64,000 nt of DNA from Polyangia bacterium (lineage in GTDB: Bacteria; Myxococcota_A; Polyangia; Polyangiales; JAUICN01). How positions within the stretch are numbered: position 1 is the stretch's first letter; each line of letters starts with the position of its first letter. Below, one piece after another: positions 1 through 9,900 of the stretch. The position numbers and the translations under genes are program-made. A model generated the notes under the pieces. That model was not told the DNA's origin. It was given only the letters and a program-made list of their open reading frames with translations, and did not search any database. Where the stretch lies: NCBI GenBank assembly GCA_030427835.1, contig JAUICN010000002.1, positions 62,001 to 126,000 of the forward strand. The letters are read 5' to 3'.

Positions 1-1128
1 TTGGGTTCACTTTTTGGCGTGTCTTCCAGGTTTCAGGTTACTCCAGTGCTTGAGCGTAGGGATACGCACCTCGACGTGGTCATTGATGTTCCTGCTGGAG
101 AATCAACTTGGTCAGCGGGCGACGCCGGTCGTTTTTGGATCTTGGTGCGTTACTCGACCAATCACTGTGTGTACGAAGACGGCTGTTCTGAGATACGGAC
201 TACGGGTCACTGGTCTGTTTTAGGCTTTCACCACGACGGCGATCGGGTGCAGCGAGTACGCACTTGCAGTTCGGCTCTCCCGGGCCAAGTGTTTCACGTG
301 AATGCTGGCGACGAGCGTCTTGGTGCGTTTGATTCGTTGGATGCCGAAACCGTTCGGATTTTGCAGGAAGTGCACGTCCGTGGAGTGAACTTTCGGGATG
401 TGCACTTTCTGTCGGGTTTTGTGGGTTTGGAAAAAGTTACCGTGGATACCAATCCCCGGGACGCGAAAGGGGCTTTTCGAGACTTGAGTTTCGTTCAGGG
501 TCTACCGCACTTGAAGCAACTGCACGTGATTCGCCAGGAGGTGAAAGACCTCACGCCGCTATTGGCGTTGGCTCCGCTGGAAGTGAAGAAACCCGGGGAC
601 TTTTCGCCGTCCTTGGAGCGATTGTCCTTGGTTGAAAACGAGGTCGATGAGATTCCAGTGCTGAGATCATTGACTCGACTCACGCATTTGGATCTTGAGG
701 CGAATTTGATTCGAAGTTCCTACAATGCGCTTGCGGCGCTTTCTGGCCTGACAAACCTCGAGGAACTCAGTTTGGCACGCAACCAAATCGACAAGGTGGA
801 CGAGTTGGCAACACTCACCGAGTTGCGGGTGCTCAACCTCTCTGGAAATGGACTGGGGCGAGAACATCGGATTGTGGATGCCACGCCTCTTCAAGGAATG
901 ACCAAGTTGACGGATCTCAACTTGTACCAAGCCAAACTCGAATCTTTTGATCCGTTGGTTGGTACTCTAGGTGCCGATGTGCCCGCCAATACCGAGGTGA
1001 CTCTGCATCTGAACACGTTTCTTTACAGTTCTAGCGCGATTGAGGTCTTTAAGAGGGAGTCTGCGAACTTTCTGAAGGAACGCTTCAAAGGTCGCACCCC
1101 GCCCAGGGTCGTGGTAACTAACCGGTGA
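1..1128 (+). CDS. Leucine-rich-repeat protein, 5' end probably outside the window
   Basis: ORF open at window edge; repeated LxxLxLxxNxI motifs (LTHLDLEANLIRSSYNALAAL, LEELSLARNQIDKV, LRVLNLSGNGLG). Confidence 0.8.
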   Translation: MGSLFGVSSRFQVTPVLERRDTHLDVVIDVPAGESTWSAGDAGRFWILVRYSTNHCVYEDGCSEIRTTGHWSVLGFHHDGDRVQRVRTCSSALPGQVFHVNAGDERLGAFDSLDAETVRILQEVHVRGVNFRDVHFLSGFVGLEKVTVDTNPRDAKGAFRDLSFVQGLPHLKQLHVIRQEVKDLTPLLALAPLEVKKPGDFSPSLERLSLVENEVDEIPVLRSLTRLTHLDLEANLIRSSYNALAALSGLTNLEELSLARNQIDKVDELATLTELRVLNLSGNGLGREHRIVDATPLQGMTKLTDLNLYQAKLESFDPLVGTLGADVPANTEVTLHLNTFLYSSSAIEVFKRESANFLKERFKGRTPPRVVVTNR

Positions 1129-2165
1129 TGATTGTGCGTACCGGCCAGCCTGTTTTGTTGGCGTTCGTGTGGGTTTTTGCCTTTGGCTGTGCTGCGGCTA
1201 CCCAGGGAGCCCATGAAAAGCAGGGGTTGGGCCTGTACGCGGAATGCATTGCTGCCGTGGAGGAATCGGGCTGGGTGGAAGCTCTCGAGGGTGACCCGAT
1301 GGGTTCCAGGCCGATTGGGCTGGCGTTGGGAAACCTGTTTGAGGTGGATGCGTCTACCCCAGTGATACCTGTTTTGAAACGGAACACGCATGCGTTGGAT
1401 GTGGTGCTGCGTTTGGATCCAAAATTGTCTGGTTTGTCACGCAGTGATGATGGCCTGTTTGTGATTGCCCTGCGCTTTCCAAAGGACACCTGTGAAGATG
1501 AGAATAGCTGCTCTGCTTCAGACAGTGGTAAACCCTGGGCTGTGGTGGGCTTTCACAAGGAGCCTGGTGATGTGAATTTCGTGCGGTCCTGCTCGGCTGC
1601 CCTGTCCGGTGTGTTTGACGTGGAAGAGGGTGACGATCGCCTGGAGGGGTTTGAGGACGTCTCTGATATTTTGAGTTTGGCGAAGTTGCGTATTGGTGGC
1701 GGTGATTTTGAAGACGCCAATTTTCTTGTGGGCTTTCCCAACCTTGAGGCGGTTTCTATTGGGAATAGTTACAGGTTTGGCTGGGATCGGTTTAGGGACC
1801 TCACCTTTGTGGCCGGTTTGCCCCACCTGGAAGTGCTTGCGGTGGAGAAACAACAGGTGCGGGATCTTTCACCGCTGGCCCATGCCACGGGCCTTCGGGA
1901 GTTGGCGTTGCCGGGCAACTCCATTGACGAACTGACACCTTTGCAGGGGCTAGCTCAGCTCGAGAAGGTGGACCTCAGTCACAATCTGATTCGGAGCTCC
2001 TTTAACCGGTTGCAGGTGTTTCAGAACCTGCTGTTGCTTCACGAGCTGGATCTTTCCCACAATGAGATTGGGGATGCTTCTGACCTGGCACCTCTGCTTG
2101 GAAGAGTGGATGTGAAACTGGCAGGCAACGACAAGCTGAATGACGCTTTGTTGGCCGACATGTGA
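1125..2165 (+). CDS. Leucine-rich-repeat protein, paralog of upstream ORF, exported/lipoprotein-like N-terminus
   Basis: ATGA overlap with upstream ORF; N-terminal hydrophobic segment ending FGCAAATQ; same pre-LRR domain and LRRs (LEKVDLSHNLIRSSFNRL, LHELDLSHNEIGDA). Confidence 0.8.
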   Translation: MMIVRTGQPVLLAFVWVFAFGCAAATQGAHEKQGLGLYAECIAAVEESGWVEALEGDPMGSRPIGLALGNLFEVDASTPVIPVLKRNTHALDVVLRLDPKLSGLSRSDDGLFVIALRFPKDTCEDENSCSASDSGKPWAVVGFHKEPGDVNFVRSCSAALSGVFDVEEGDDRLEGFEDVSDILSLAKLRIGGGDFEDANFLVGFPNLEAVSIGNSYRFGWDRFRDLTFVAGLPHLEVLAVEKQQVRDLSPLAHATGLRELALPGNSIDELTPLQGLAQLEKVDLSHNLIRSSFNRLQVFQNLLLLHELDLSHNEIGDASDLAPLLGRVDVKLAGNDKLNDALLADM

Positions 2166-2295
2166 CTCTACACCATGCTGGATTGAACGTTCGGATGTGG
2201 TGATGCGCTCTCACTGGGTGATGTGTGCGTGCTTCCCGCGTCGGCTGCACGGTACGCTTACCTTTTGGGTGAGTGCCTGCTAAGTCCCTTGGGTT

Positions 2296-3951
2296 ATGCG
2301 GTGGGCGTTGGAGTTGGCGGGGCGGTATTTGCGGGCGCGTAAGCGTAGTTCGTCCATGTCGTTGATTGCCGTGATCGCGGTGCTTGGTGTGGGGCTTGGT
2401 GTGGCTTCGCTTGTGGTGGTGCTGGCGATTTCTACCGGGTTTCAGAAGGTGTTTCAGGACCGTGTGCTCGGTGTCAACGCCCACGTGGTGGTGCTGAAGT
2501 ACGGGCGGGATTTTGAGGAGTACCGGGAGGTGCAGTCCCTTTCCCAGGAGATGCCTGAGGTGCGTGCGGCGGCGCCGTTTGTGATTCAGCAGATGATGCT
2601 TTCCCGTGGCGGTAAGCGGAAAGGCAACCAGGCCACTGGGGACGATGTCCGTATTGTGTTGCTCAAGGGTGTGACAGAGCTCGGCGCGACCCAGGTGTTG
2701 GACGTACAACGACACCTTGTGAAAAGCATTGTGAAGGGCCGTGTGGAGGGTTTGCGTGTGGAGGGTACTAAGCCTCCTGTGGAGAGGCCTTCTGGGGCGG
2801 GCCCGGAGGGCGCCTTGCTGGGCTCCCTGGATGAGTACTTGATGGGGGTGTCCGCCGAGCAGGGGTATCCGTTGGAGCCGGCGCACGGTTCGAACGATGT
2901 TGATCCCGGTAGTGCTGAACCTAGTGCGTCGCTTGCACATCACGTTTCACCCAGTGGCGAGTTGCCGACTGTGGCCGTTCCCACCCTGGAAGACATGACG
3001 GCTTTCCTCGAGGAGGGCGACGGGAGCTGGGATTCGCACGGGGATGAGGGCTTTTCTGAGGGTGTAGACACGTTGCCTTCAGAGGTGGATGAAGCGGCTT
3101 TTTTTGAACAGGAAAGTCATGGTCGCGAGGTTGGGCCTGGGGTGCTCCCCGGGTTGCTTGTGGGGGTCACCCTGGCAGAGGAGATGGGCCTGGGCCTGGG
3201 CGACGAAGTGCAGGTGGTTTCTCCGCTTCTGGGGTCAGGTTTTGGGTGGAGCCAGTCCGAATCTTCGGTTCCTCAGCAGGGGCAGTTTCGTGTCACTGGG
3301 ATCTTTGAGGCGGGCTTTCAGGAGTACGATTCGGGCTTGGTGTATGCGGACCTTCGGGAAGCCCAGCACCTGCTTGGATTTGGAGATGTGGTGACCGGTG
3401 TGGAGCTCAAGTTGCACGATCCTGGTGATGCAGAAGTCATGGCGGGCCGGTTGGATCGGGCCCTTCAATCGGGGCCGTTTCACACAGTGGATTGGCGCAA
3501 ACTGAACCACAGCCTTTTCCGAGCGCTGGAACTCCAGAAAATCATGCTGAGTATTGTGATTGCCACGATCATTGTGGTGGCGGCGTTCTGTGTGATCGCC
3601 ACGCTTATTCTTTCGGTACTGGAAAAGAAGAAGGAGATTGCCATTCTCAAGTCCATGGGGGCACGGCCAGGGCATGTGTTGACGGCGTTTGCGGCCCAGG
3701 GGGCTGTGATCGGTGTGCTCGGTACGGGCGTGGGTTTGCTGCTGGGGGGAGTGGTGGGGGCCTATTTGGAGCACATTCGGTTCCCGTTGGATCCAGAGGT
3801 CTATTTGATCGACCATTTGCCAGTTCAGCTCGATTCCTTGGATTTTGTGGTGGCTGGGCTTGTTGCGCTGGGAATTTGCTTCCTTGCAACGCTGATTCCT
3901 AGTCGGTGGGCTTCTCGACTCATTCCGGTGGATGGCCTACGGGCGGGGTAG
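2296..3951 (+). CDS. LolC/LolE-family lipoprotein-releasing ABC transporter permease
   Basis: N-terminal MRWALELAGRYLRARKRSSSMSLIAVIAVLGVGLGVASLVVVLAISTGFQ and C-terminal FtsX-like block KKKEIAILKSMGARPGHVLTAFAAQGAVIGVLGTGVG. Confidence 0.85.
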   Translation: MRWALELAGRYLRARKRSSSMSLIAVIAVLGVGLGVASLVVVLAISTGFQKVFQDRVLGVNAHVVVLKYGRDFEEYREVQSLSQEMPEVRAAAPFVIQQMMLSRGGKRKGNQATGDDVRIVLLKGVTELGATQVLDVQRHLVKSIVKGRVEGLRVEGTKPPVERPSGAGPEGALLGSLDEYLMGVSAEQGYPLEPAHGSNDVDPGSAEPSASLAHHVSPSGELPTVAVPTLEDMTAFLEEGDGSWDSHGDEGFSEGVDTLPSEVDEAAFFEQESHGREVGPGVLPGLLVGVTLAEEMGLGLGDEVQVVSPLLGSGFGWSQSESSVPQQGQFRVTGIFEAGFQEYDSGLVYADLREAQHLLGFGDVVTGVELKLHDPGDAEVMAGRLDRALQSGPFHTVDWRKLNHSLFRALELQKIMLSIVIATIIVVAAFCVIATLILSVLEKKKEIAILKSMGARPGHVLTAFAAQGAVIGVLGTGVGLLLGGVVGAYLEHIRFPLDPEVYLIDHLPVQLDSLDFVVAGLVALGICFLATLIPSRWASRLIPVDGLRAG

Positions 3952-4012
3952 GGTCCGCGGGTGGTGGGCCCGTGAGTGGATTCAGGTGGTTTGTGGGCCC
4001 GGCGAGGACTAT

Positions 4013-4041
4013 TTGACATGGGCGGTCGCCCCGGGTAGTAA
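4013..4041 (+). promoter_or_regulatory. Putative sigma70-like promoter for tRNA-Gly
   Basis: Perfect TTGACA at 4013-4018, 17-nt spacer, weak -10 TAGTAA at 4036-4041, about 15 nt upstream of mature tRNA start. Confidence 0.4.
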
Positions 4042-4055
4042 AACCGCCCTCAGAG

Positions 4056-4130
4056 GCGGGAATAACTCAGTGGTAGAGTGCGACCTTGCCAAGGTCGAAG
4101 TCGTGGGTTCGAATCCCATTTCCCGCTCCA
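4056..4130 (+). tRNA. tRNA-Gly (anticodon GCC), CCA encoded
   Basis: GCGGGAA...TTCCCGC acceptor stem, anticodon arm CGACC-TTGCCAA-GGTCG, GTGGGTTCGAATCCCAT T-arm, discriminator T then CCA. Confidence 0.96.
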
Positions 4131-4158
4131 TGATGCTACGTCTCCAGCGGTTGCTACG

Positions 4159-5493
4159 ATGAAGATATTTATTCTTGGCGCTGGTGAGGTTGGTTTTCAT
4201 ATTGCTTCTTCGCTTGCGAGGGAGGGGCATGACCTGGTCATTGTGGAACAGGACCTTGACCGGGTTCGGTTCCTTCAGCGTTCGCTTGATGTGTTGGCTG
4301 TTCAGGGGGATGGCTGTGATCCGGCGCTTCTGAAACACCATGGGGTGTCCCAGGCGTCCCTGTTTTTTGCTGTGTCCAACGATGACGCGGCCAACGCGCT
4401 CGCTGTGCTTACCGCACGGGAGTTGGGTGCACAAACCTGTGTTGTGCGTGCGGGTGGAGCTATCTACCGGGAGAACCCACTGCTGCTCAAGGATGAGCAA
4501 ATCATCCTGTTGCATCCAGAGCGTCTGGTGGCTGAGGAGTTGAGTGGTTTGACCCGGATCCCCGGTGCGTCAAAGGCGCGGTTTTTTGAGGACCGCCGAT
4601 TGGTGATGGTGCAGGTACGACCTGCGCGCACCGCGGAGCATCTATTTGACAAGAAACTTAAGGATTTGGATTGGCCTACGGGCTGGGTGCTCGCGGGCCT
4701 GCGGCGGGGCACGGAGCTTCGCATTCCCCATGGGGACACTGTGATTCGTAGGGGTGAGACCTTCTACCTTGTGGGTCGCACGGATTCTGCAGATACGATC
4801 ATGTCCTATCTGGGGATATCCACCGAGCAGACCCGCCGCGTGGTGGTGGGGGGTGCCGGCCAGGTGGGGGCCTGGCTGATGCGTTTGTTGGTGGATGAGG
4901 GCGTGCAGGTCACCGCCATCGAACAGGATGAACAGGCCGCCGCCGCGGTCGCTGGGGATGTGGGTAAGGCGCTCGTTCTCCAGGGCGATTGTACCGATCC
5001 GGCGATATTGCGTGAGGCCGGGGTGCACGAGGCGGATTACTATGTCTCTGCAACCCAGGATGACATGACGAATGTGGTGTCTTCGCTTCTTGCAAGGGAG
5101 TTGGGGGCACATACGACGGTTGCTCTTTACAATCGTAAGGAGTTTTTGAACGTGTTGCGCGCAGCCCATATTGATCTTCCGGTGTCTCCTCGGTTGGTGA
5201 TCGCGGGTACGATTCTTCGCATGGTGCACCGGAGGGAGATTCTGACTCTGGACCTTGTGGCCGGTGGTAAGGCTGAGGTGGTGGAGTTTGAGGTCCCCGA
5301 GGGTGCGAAGATCTTGAGCAAGCCCCTCGCTGAAAGTCGCGTCCCACGGGGTGCCGTGGTCGGGGCGGTGGTTCGTGGTGAGGACATCCATGTACCTAAC
5401 GGAACGTTTGAGTTCCAAGTGGGTGATCACGTACTCTTGTTTTCCTTGGCCAAAAGTTTGCCCAGTCTCGAAAAGTTGTTTCACGCGCGATGA
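4159..5493 (+). CDS. trkA: Trk system potassium uptake protein TrkA (two RCK/TrkA_N-TrkA_C units)
   Basis: MKIFILGAGEVGFHIASSLAREGHDLVIVEQD and second VVVGGAGQVGAWLMRLL nucleotide-binding motifs. The track start at 4078 lies inside the tRNA; ATG at 4159 is preferred. Confidence 0.93.
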   Translation: MKIFILGAGEVGFHIASSLAREGHDLVIVEQDLDRVRFLQRSLDVLAVQGDGCDPALLKHHGVSQASLFFAVSNDDAANALAVLTARELGAQTCVVRAGGAIYRENPLLLKDEQIILLHPERLVAEELSGLTRIPGASKARFFEDRRLVMVQVRPARTAEHLFDKKLKDLDWPTGWVLAGLRRGTELRIPHGDTVIRRGETFYLVGRTDSADTIMSYLGISTEQTRRVVVGGAGQVGAWLMRLLVDEGVQVTAIEQDEQAAAAVAGDVGKALVLQGDCTDPAILREAGVHEADYYVSATQDDMTNVVSSLLARELGAHTTVALYNRKEFLNVLRAAHIDLPVSPRLVIAGTILRMVHRREILTLDLVAGGKAEVVEFEVPEGAKILSKPLAESRVPRGAVVGAVVRGEDIHVPNGTFEFQVGDHVLLFSLAKSLPSLEKLFHAR

Positions 5494-6932
5494 ATTTACG
5501 TGGAGTCGCCTACTTGTCGGGTTGGTTGTTGCTGTCTCTGGCGGCGGCGCTGTTGGTGCCTGCCGGAGTGTCTTTGCTTTTGGGAGGGTCGGACGGGTGG
5601 GTGTTTGTGGCCACGTCCTGCCTTGTGGGTTTGTTTGGAGTGTTGTTGGTGCGCGTGTTTCGGCAACGTGGTGGTATTGAGTTTGGGCGCCACGATGCCT
5701 TTGTATTGGTGTCGTTGGCCTGGGCCATGGCGTCTGTGGTGGGCGCCATGCCCTGGGTGGGTGTGTACGGATTGGGTTTTGGGGTGGATGCCCTGTTTGA
5801 GTCGGCTTCTGGTTTCACGACTACAGGTGCCTCCATATTGACCACCATTTCAAACCAACCGCCTGGATTGCTGTTGTGGCGTTCCCTGACCCAGTGGCTT
5901 GGTGGAATGGGAATTATCGTCCTTGGTATTGCGATTCTTCCACGGCTTGCGTCCGGGGGAATGGAGTTATTGAGCGCTGAGGCACCTGGACCCGTGCAGG
6001 AAAAACTCACGCCACGTATTGCTCAGACGGCAAAAGCCCTTTGGGTGATCTACGTTGCAATGACTGTGGCCCTTTGGATCATTCTTTGGGTGATGGGAAT
6101 GGATTGGTTTGAAAGTTTAAACCATGCTCTCACAACGCTTTCCACTGGAGGGTTTTCCATTCACGACCGAAGCGTTGCGGGGTACGGCCATGCCGGCATG
6201 GAATGGGCCATCACCGTGTTTATGTTTCTGGCCGGTGTGAACTTTGCACTGCATTTTCAGTTGTTGCGGGGTTGGTGGCGTAGGCCAGCCCGGGATCCTG
6301 AACTACGATCCTATGGCATGATCGTATTGGTTATCTCTGTGATTATCGTGATCGATTTAATGTGGGCTGGGGGCCGCGGCTGGGAATCCATTCGATTGGC
6401 GTTTTTCCAGGTCGTCTCCGTAGGCACCACCACAGGGTTTGCCACAGACAACTATGATGCGTGGCCGCCACTGTCCCGGGCACTTCTGTTTTCCCTCATG
6501 TTTGTGGGTGGCTGCGCGGGTTCCACCAGTGGATCGGTTAAGGTGGTGCGCTACGTAATCATGTTTCGTAAACTGCGGGCGGATTTGCGGCAGGTTGTCC
6601 AGCCCCACGCGGTGGTTCCGGTTCGGCTTGGGTCACGGGTCATGCCCACGGATGTGGTCTCGTCCGTGGTGACGTTTCTTGCCCTGTTCGTGGTTCTCTT
6701 TGTGGTTGGGGGTCTTGGCCTTTCCGCCATGGGATTGGATCTGGTGAGCGCGTTTTCTGCTTCCATTGCCTGCCTTGGAAACATTGGCCCAGGTTTTGGC
6801 GTTGTGGGCGCGGTAGAGAATTACGCTTCGTTGGATCCCCAGGCGAAATTGTTACTGGTTGGCCTTATGGTCATTGGGCGTTTGGAGCTCTACACCGTGT
6901 TGTCGTTGCCGTTTCTTCTCAATCGAAGGTGA
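5490..6932 (+). CDS. trkH: Trk potassium uptake protein TrkH/TrkG
   Basis: Overlaps trkA stop by 4 bp; selectivity-filter-like FESASGFTTTGASIL, LTTLSTGGFS, SVGTTTGFATDNY; VGGCAGSTSGSVKVVR. Confidence 0.93.
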   Translation: MNLRGVAYLSGWLLLSLAAALLVPAGVSLLLGGSDGWVFVATSCLVGLFGVLLVRVFRQRGGIEFGRHDAFVLVSLAWAMASVVGAMPWVGVYGLGFGVDALFESASGFTTTGASILTTISNQPPGLLLWRSLTQWLGGMGIIVLGIAILPRLASGGMELLSAEAPGPVQEKLTPRIAQTAKALWVIYVAMTVALWIILWVMGMDWFESLNHALTTLSTGGFSIHDRSVAGYGHAGMEWAITVFMFLAGVNFALHFQLLRGWWRRPARDPELRSYGMIVLVISVIIVIDLMWAGGRGWESIRLAFFQVVSVGTTTGFATDNYDAWPPLSRALLFSLMFVGGCAGSTSGSVKVVRYVIMFRKLRADLRQVVQPHAVVPVRLGSRVMPTDVVSSVVTFLALFVVLFVVGGLGLSAMGLDLVSAFSASIACLGNIGPGFGVVGAVENYASLDPQAKLLLVGLMVIGRLELYTVLSLPFLLNRR

Positions 6933-6938
6933 GCGACC

Positions 6939-9900
6939 TTACTGTCGCCCTGTGAGTTCGTTGAGCTTTGTTGTGGCGAGCAGGTGTTTGGGCTCCAGTT
7001 CAAGTATTTTCTGGTAGGTGGATTTCATTCGGGCCCGATCGTTGAGCTGTTCGTGGAGGCCAGCGAGTTGCACGAGGGTTTGCAAGCGCTGCTCCCTGTC
7101 GGGGGCTACGCGGCTTGCTTTTTGCAGTGCGTCTGTGGCGGTTCGTAGATCTTTGTGCAGGATTGCCGCCTCAGCTAGATCCTGCAGTAGCTGTACGTCC
7201 CCCGGGGCGAGTGAAGACGCTGTGCGGAGGGCCCTCTTTGCCGATGCCGCGTCTCCGTGAGCGGCGCGTAGTTTTGCCAGCTGGCGATAGTGAGCGATTC
7301 TCTCATCGCTCCGCTGTATGCGAGATCCGGTGGCCGCCAGGTGGTTTGCCAACTTTTCGTCATCCCTGTGTTGGTGGGGTATTTGAAACCATTCCTGCAG
7401 TTGGGCTTCAGAGGGTGTGCCCATCGTGACACAGGCCTTGAGTAGACAGGTGGCTGCCCGCTCGAAATCCCCAACGGGGTCTTTCCAAAGCATGGCTGCC
7501 TTGGACCACATGTCGCCTGCTCGGGCGGGGTCGGGGCATGTTTCGGCTTCTGTCATCCAGGCCGCTGCTGCCTTTTTGCGGTCTCCTGCGTCCTGCCATA
7601 GCGCCGCAAGTTGTTCATATGCTGTGGGGTAGAGGATCGGGTTCTCTTGTAGAATCCGTGCGAGTCGGCTTGCGGCGACCGATGCTCCGCGACGTGCCTT
7701 GATATTCGGAATCGCCAACAACGTGTAGGCTACGCGTTGTTCCGGTGAGGATGCCAGTTCGGCGAGTTCATTTTGAACCTGTGTGAGTACAGCCTCATCT
7801 CGCCCACCGGCAGCAGTCATTTCCAGGTCGTTCAATGTCCAGAGGTCGGCATCCCCGTGCTCTAGTACAAAAAGCATTTGCTTCTGAACCTTGCTTTTGA
7901 GTGCCCCGTCAATGTCTGCGTTGGTTGTAAGCGCACGTGCCAAGTGGAGGTGAGCTTGGCTTTCCGTGGCTTGTGTTGCGTTGCTGAGCGCCATTTCTAC
8001 ACGTGCAAGTGCCTCAGGATTTCCGTCTTCGCTGGCTTCCATATGGAGCACTTCAAGAGCACGAAGGGTGGACACATGTTCGGGCCGTCGTTCATGGAGG
8101 CTCTCCCAAGTTTGCAGAGCACTTACAGAATTTTTCAGATCGTATTGTTGCACCAGTGCAAGGGCTACGGTGCACAAGTCCTGTTCAATCGGGTTGGAAG
8201 CTTCTTCTTGTTGCCTTTCGAGCAATGCCTCCAACCCATCCAGGTTGTGTTGTGCTCGGAGCACCTGGATTTCCAGCACCCTTGCGATGGGGTTGTCCCA
8301 GGTGCCTGCAACCGGTTCATGGGCGGCTGCCCAGGTTTCATCGTGCTCTCTGGGCTGGGCAAGTACGCGTGCCCGCCCTGCTGTCATGAGTGCGTTTTCC
8401 CACGCTTGATCAGACTTCTGAAGCGAGAGCGCTTGCTCAAGCATGGCAGGCTTAGATTTTCCTGGAACATCCACGAGGTAGCTCAACACCTGCAGCACGG
8501 GATCGATGTCTTCTTGGTTTTGGAAGATACTCCACAGGCTTTCCATGGCTGCCTGGGTGGAGTTGTTGTCGTTTTGAGAAACGCTGGCCTTGAGTGCGAG
8601 TGTCTTGTGGTACCAGGCCCGTACTCGGTAAATTAGGGATTCTTCTTTGGATGTTGCCTGTGAAGCGCTGTCTTCCAGTAGCTGGGCCAGCAGATCGGGC
8701 CGTTGGGTGTTTCGATATTCTTCAGCAAGCGACCAGCGTGCGGGCCAATAGGTTGCGTCCTGCTCCAGGGCGGTTTGGTAGGCGTGCACTGCGGGGATGC
8801 CACCAAGCTTAAGGTGGTTGCCTGCCATGGTGGCTGCAAACGCGGCGTGGGTGCCCTTGGTCTGCCGAGCTTCTTCCAGCCAAAGGTGGGCTGATTTTTC
8901 GGGGACCCGCGGGCCGAGTAGGCGTGCAAGCAGGCGCCCCGCGGCAAGGTGAGCTGGAGTGCGGCGAACCACCTCCTGCAAAGCACGGGCGGCGTTCCCA
9001 ACCCTATTTTCTGCAAGATCTAGGTGGGCAAGTGCAAAAATCGAACAACTCGCCTCTTCCGCATGCTGGCCGTCCATTTCGCTTGCAGTGTGGTGTGCCA
9101 GCTCAAGATCTTTTGCTTCCAGTGCCACATCAAAGAGAACCTGACGTGCTGCACTTCTGTCGCGTAGTTCGCCTGTGACCGTGTGGGTTGTGTCTGAAAG
9201 TGCCCGTTTGAGGGCTTCCATTTCTGGGTGTTCGGATCCGTTGTGAGGTGGGGCAGGGGGAGACCCGCCGCTGTTGCGCGTGTCCGCAGGGCTGGATTGA
9301 ATGGCTAGGGCTGCAGCCACGGAAAGGTGATCCATTCGATGGTTCCGCAGTACGCGACTGAGCTCTTTGTGATCGCCCTGGGTGCGGGCCAGCTCTTCCT
9401 GAAGTGCCCGTGGCCATCCTAGGGATTGCTCTGCCTTGGTAGCCCGATGAAGGAGTTCCTGGGCTTCACGCGTGTGCTTGCTCTTGATGGCGATCCGTGC
9501 GGCCTGGGTAAGCCACAACGCTCGCTCGGTACGGCTTGCATGTTCGGCCAGGGATTCGAGTATGGAACGCACTCTTTGCAGATCCTTGAGTGCATAGGCT
9601 GCGTGCAGCGAGAGTTCCTGGCAGGCGGGTTCGTGGGCTAGGGAAAGAATCTCAAGAGCATGCTGAGGTTGCTTGTTTCGATGAAGGGCGATGGACGCTG
9701 CGAGGCGTAAGTAGCCGTTTCGGATCTCGACATTTTGAATGCTTTCTGCCCATTGGACTAGGCTTTGCTCGGCCTCGCGAGTGTTCCCCTGCAGAAATGT
9801 CACCCGAGATCTTCCCAGGTGTGCTTCAGGTAGCGGTTGTGTGTTCCCGTTGGAATGTTGAAGGACCTGTTCGTAGAGAAAACGTGCGCGGGTGAGCTCG

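Noticed and set aside
2002-2943. 313-aa minus-strand ORF opposite the LRR/LolC genes
   Set aside because: His/Arg/Pro-rich shadow ORF with no domain-like features
6917-6950. Bidirectional terminator between trkH and the TPR gene
   Set aside because: Small overlapping dyads (AAGGT..ACCTT, GCGAC..GTCGC) with no T-runs; too weak
7878-8636. 252-aa plus-strand ORF inside the TPR gene
   Set aside because: Antisense shadow of a continuous 3045-aa ORF; Cys/Leu-rich with no recognisable motifs
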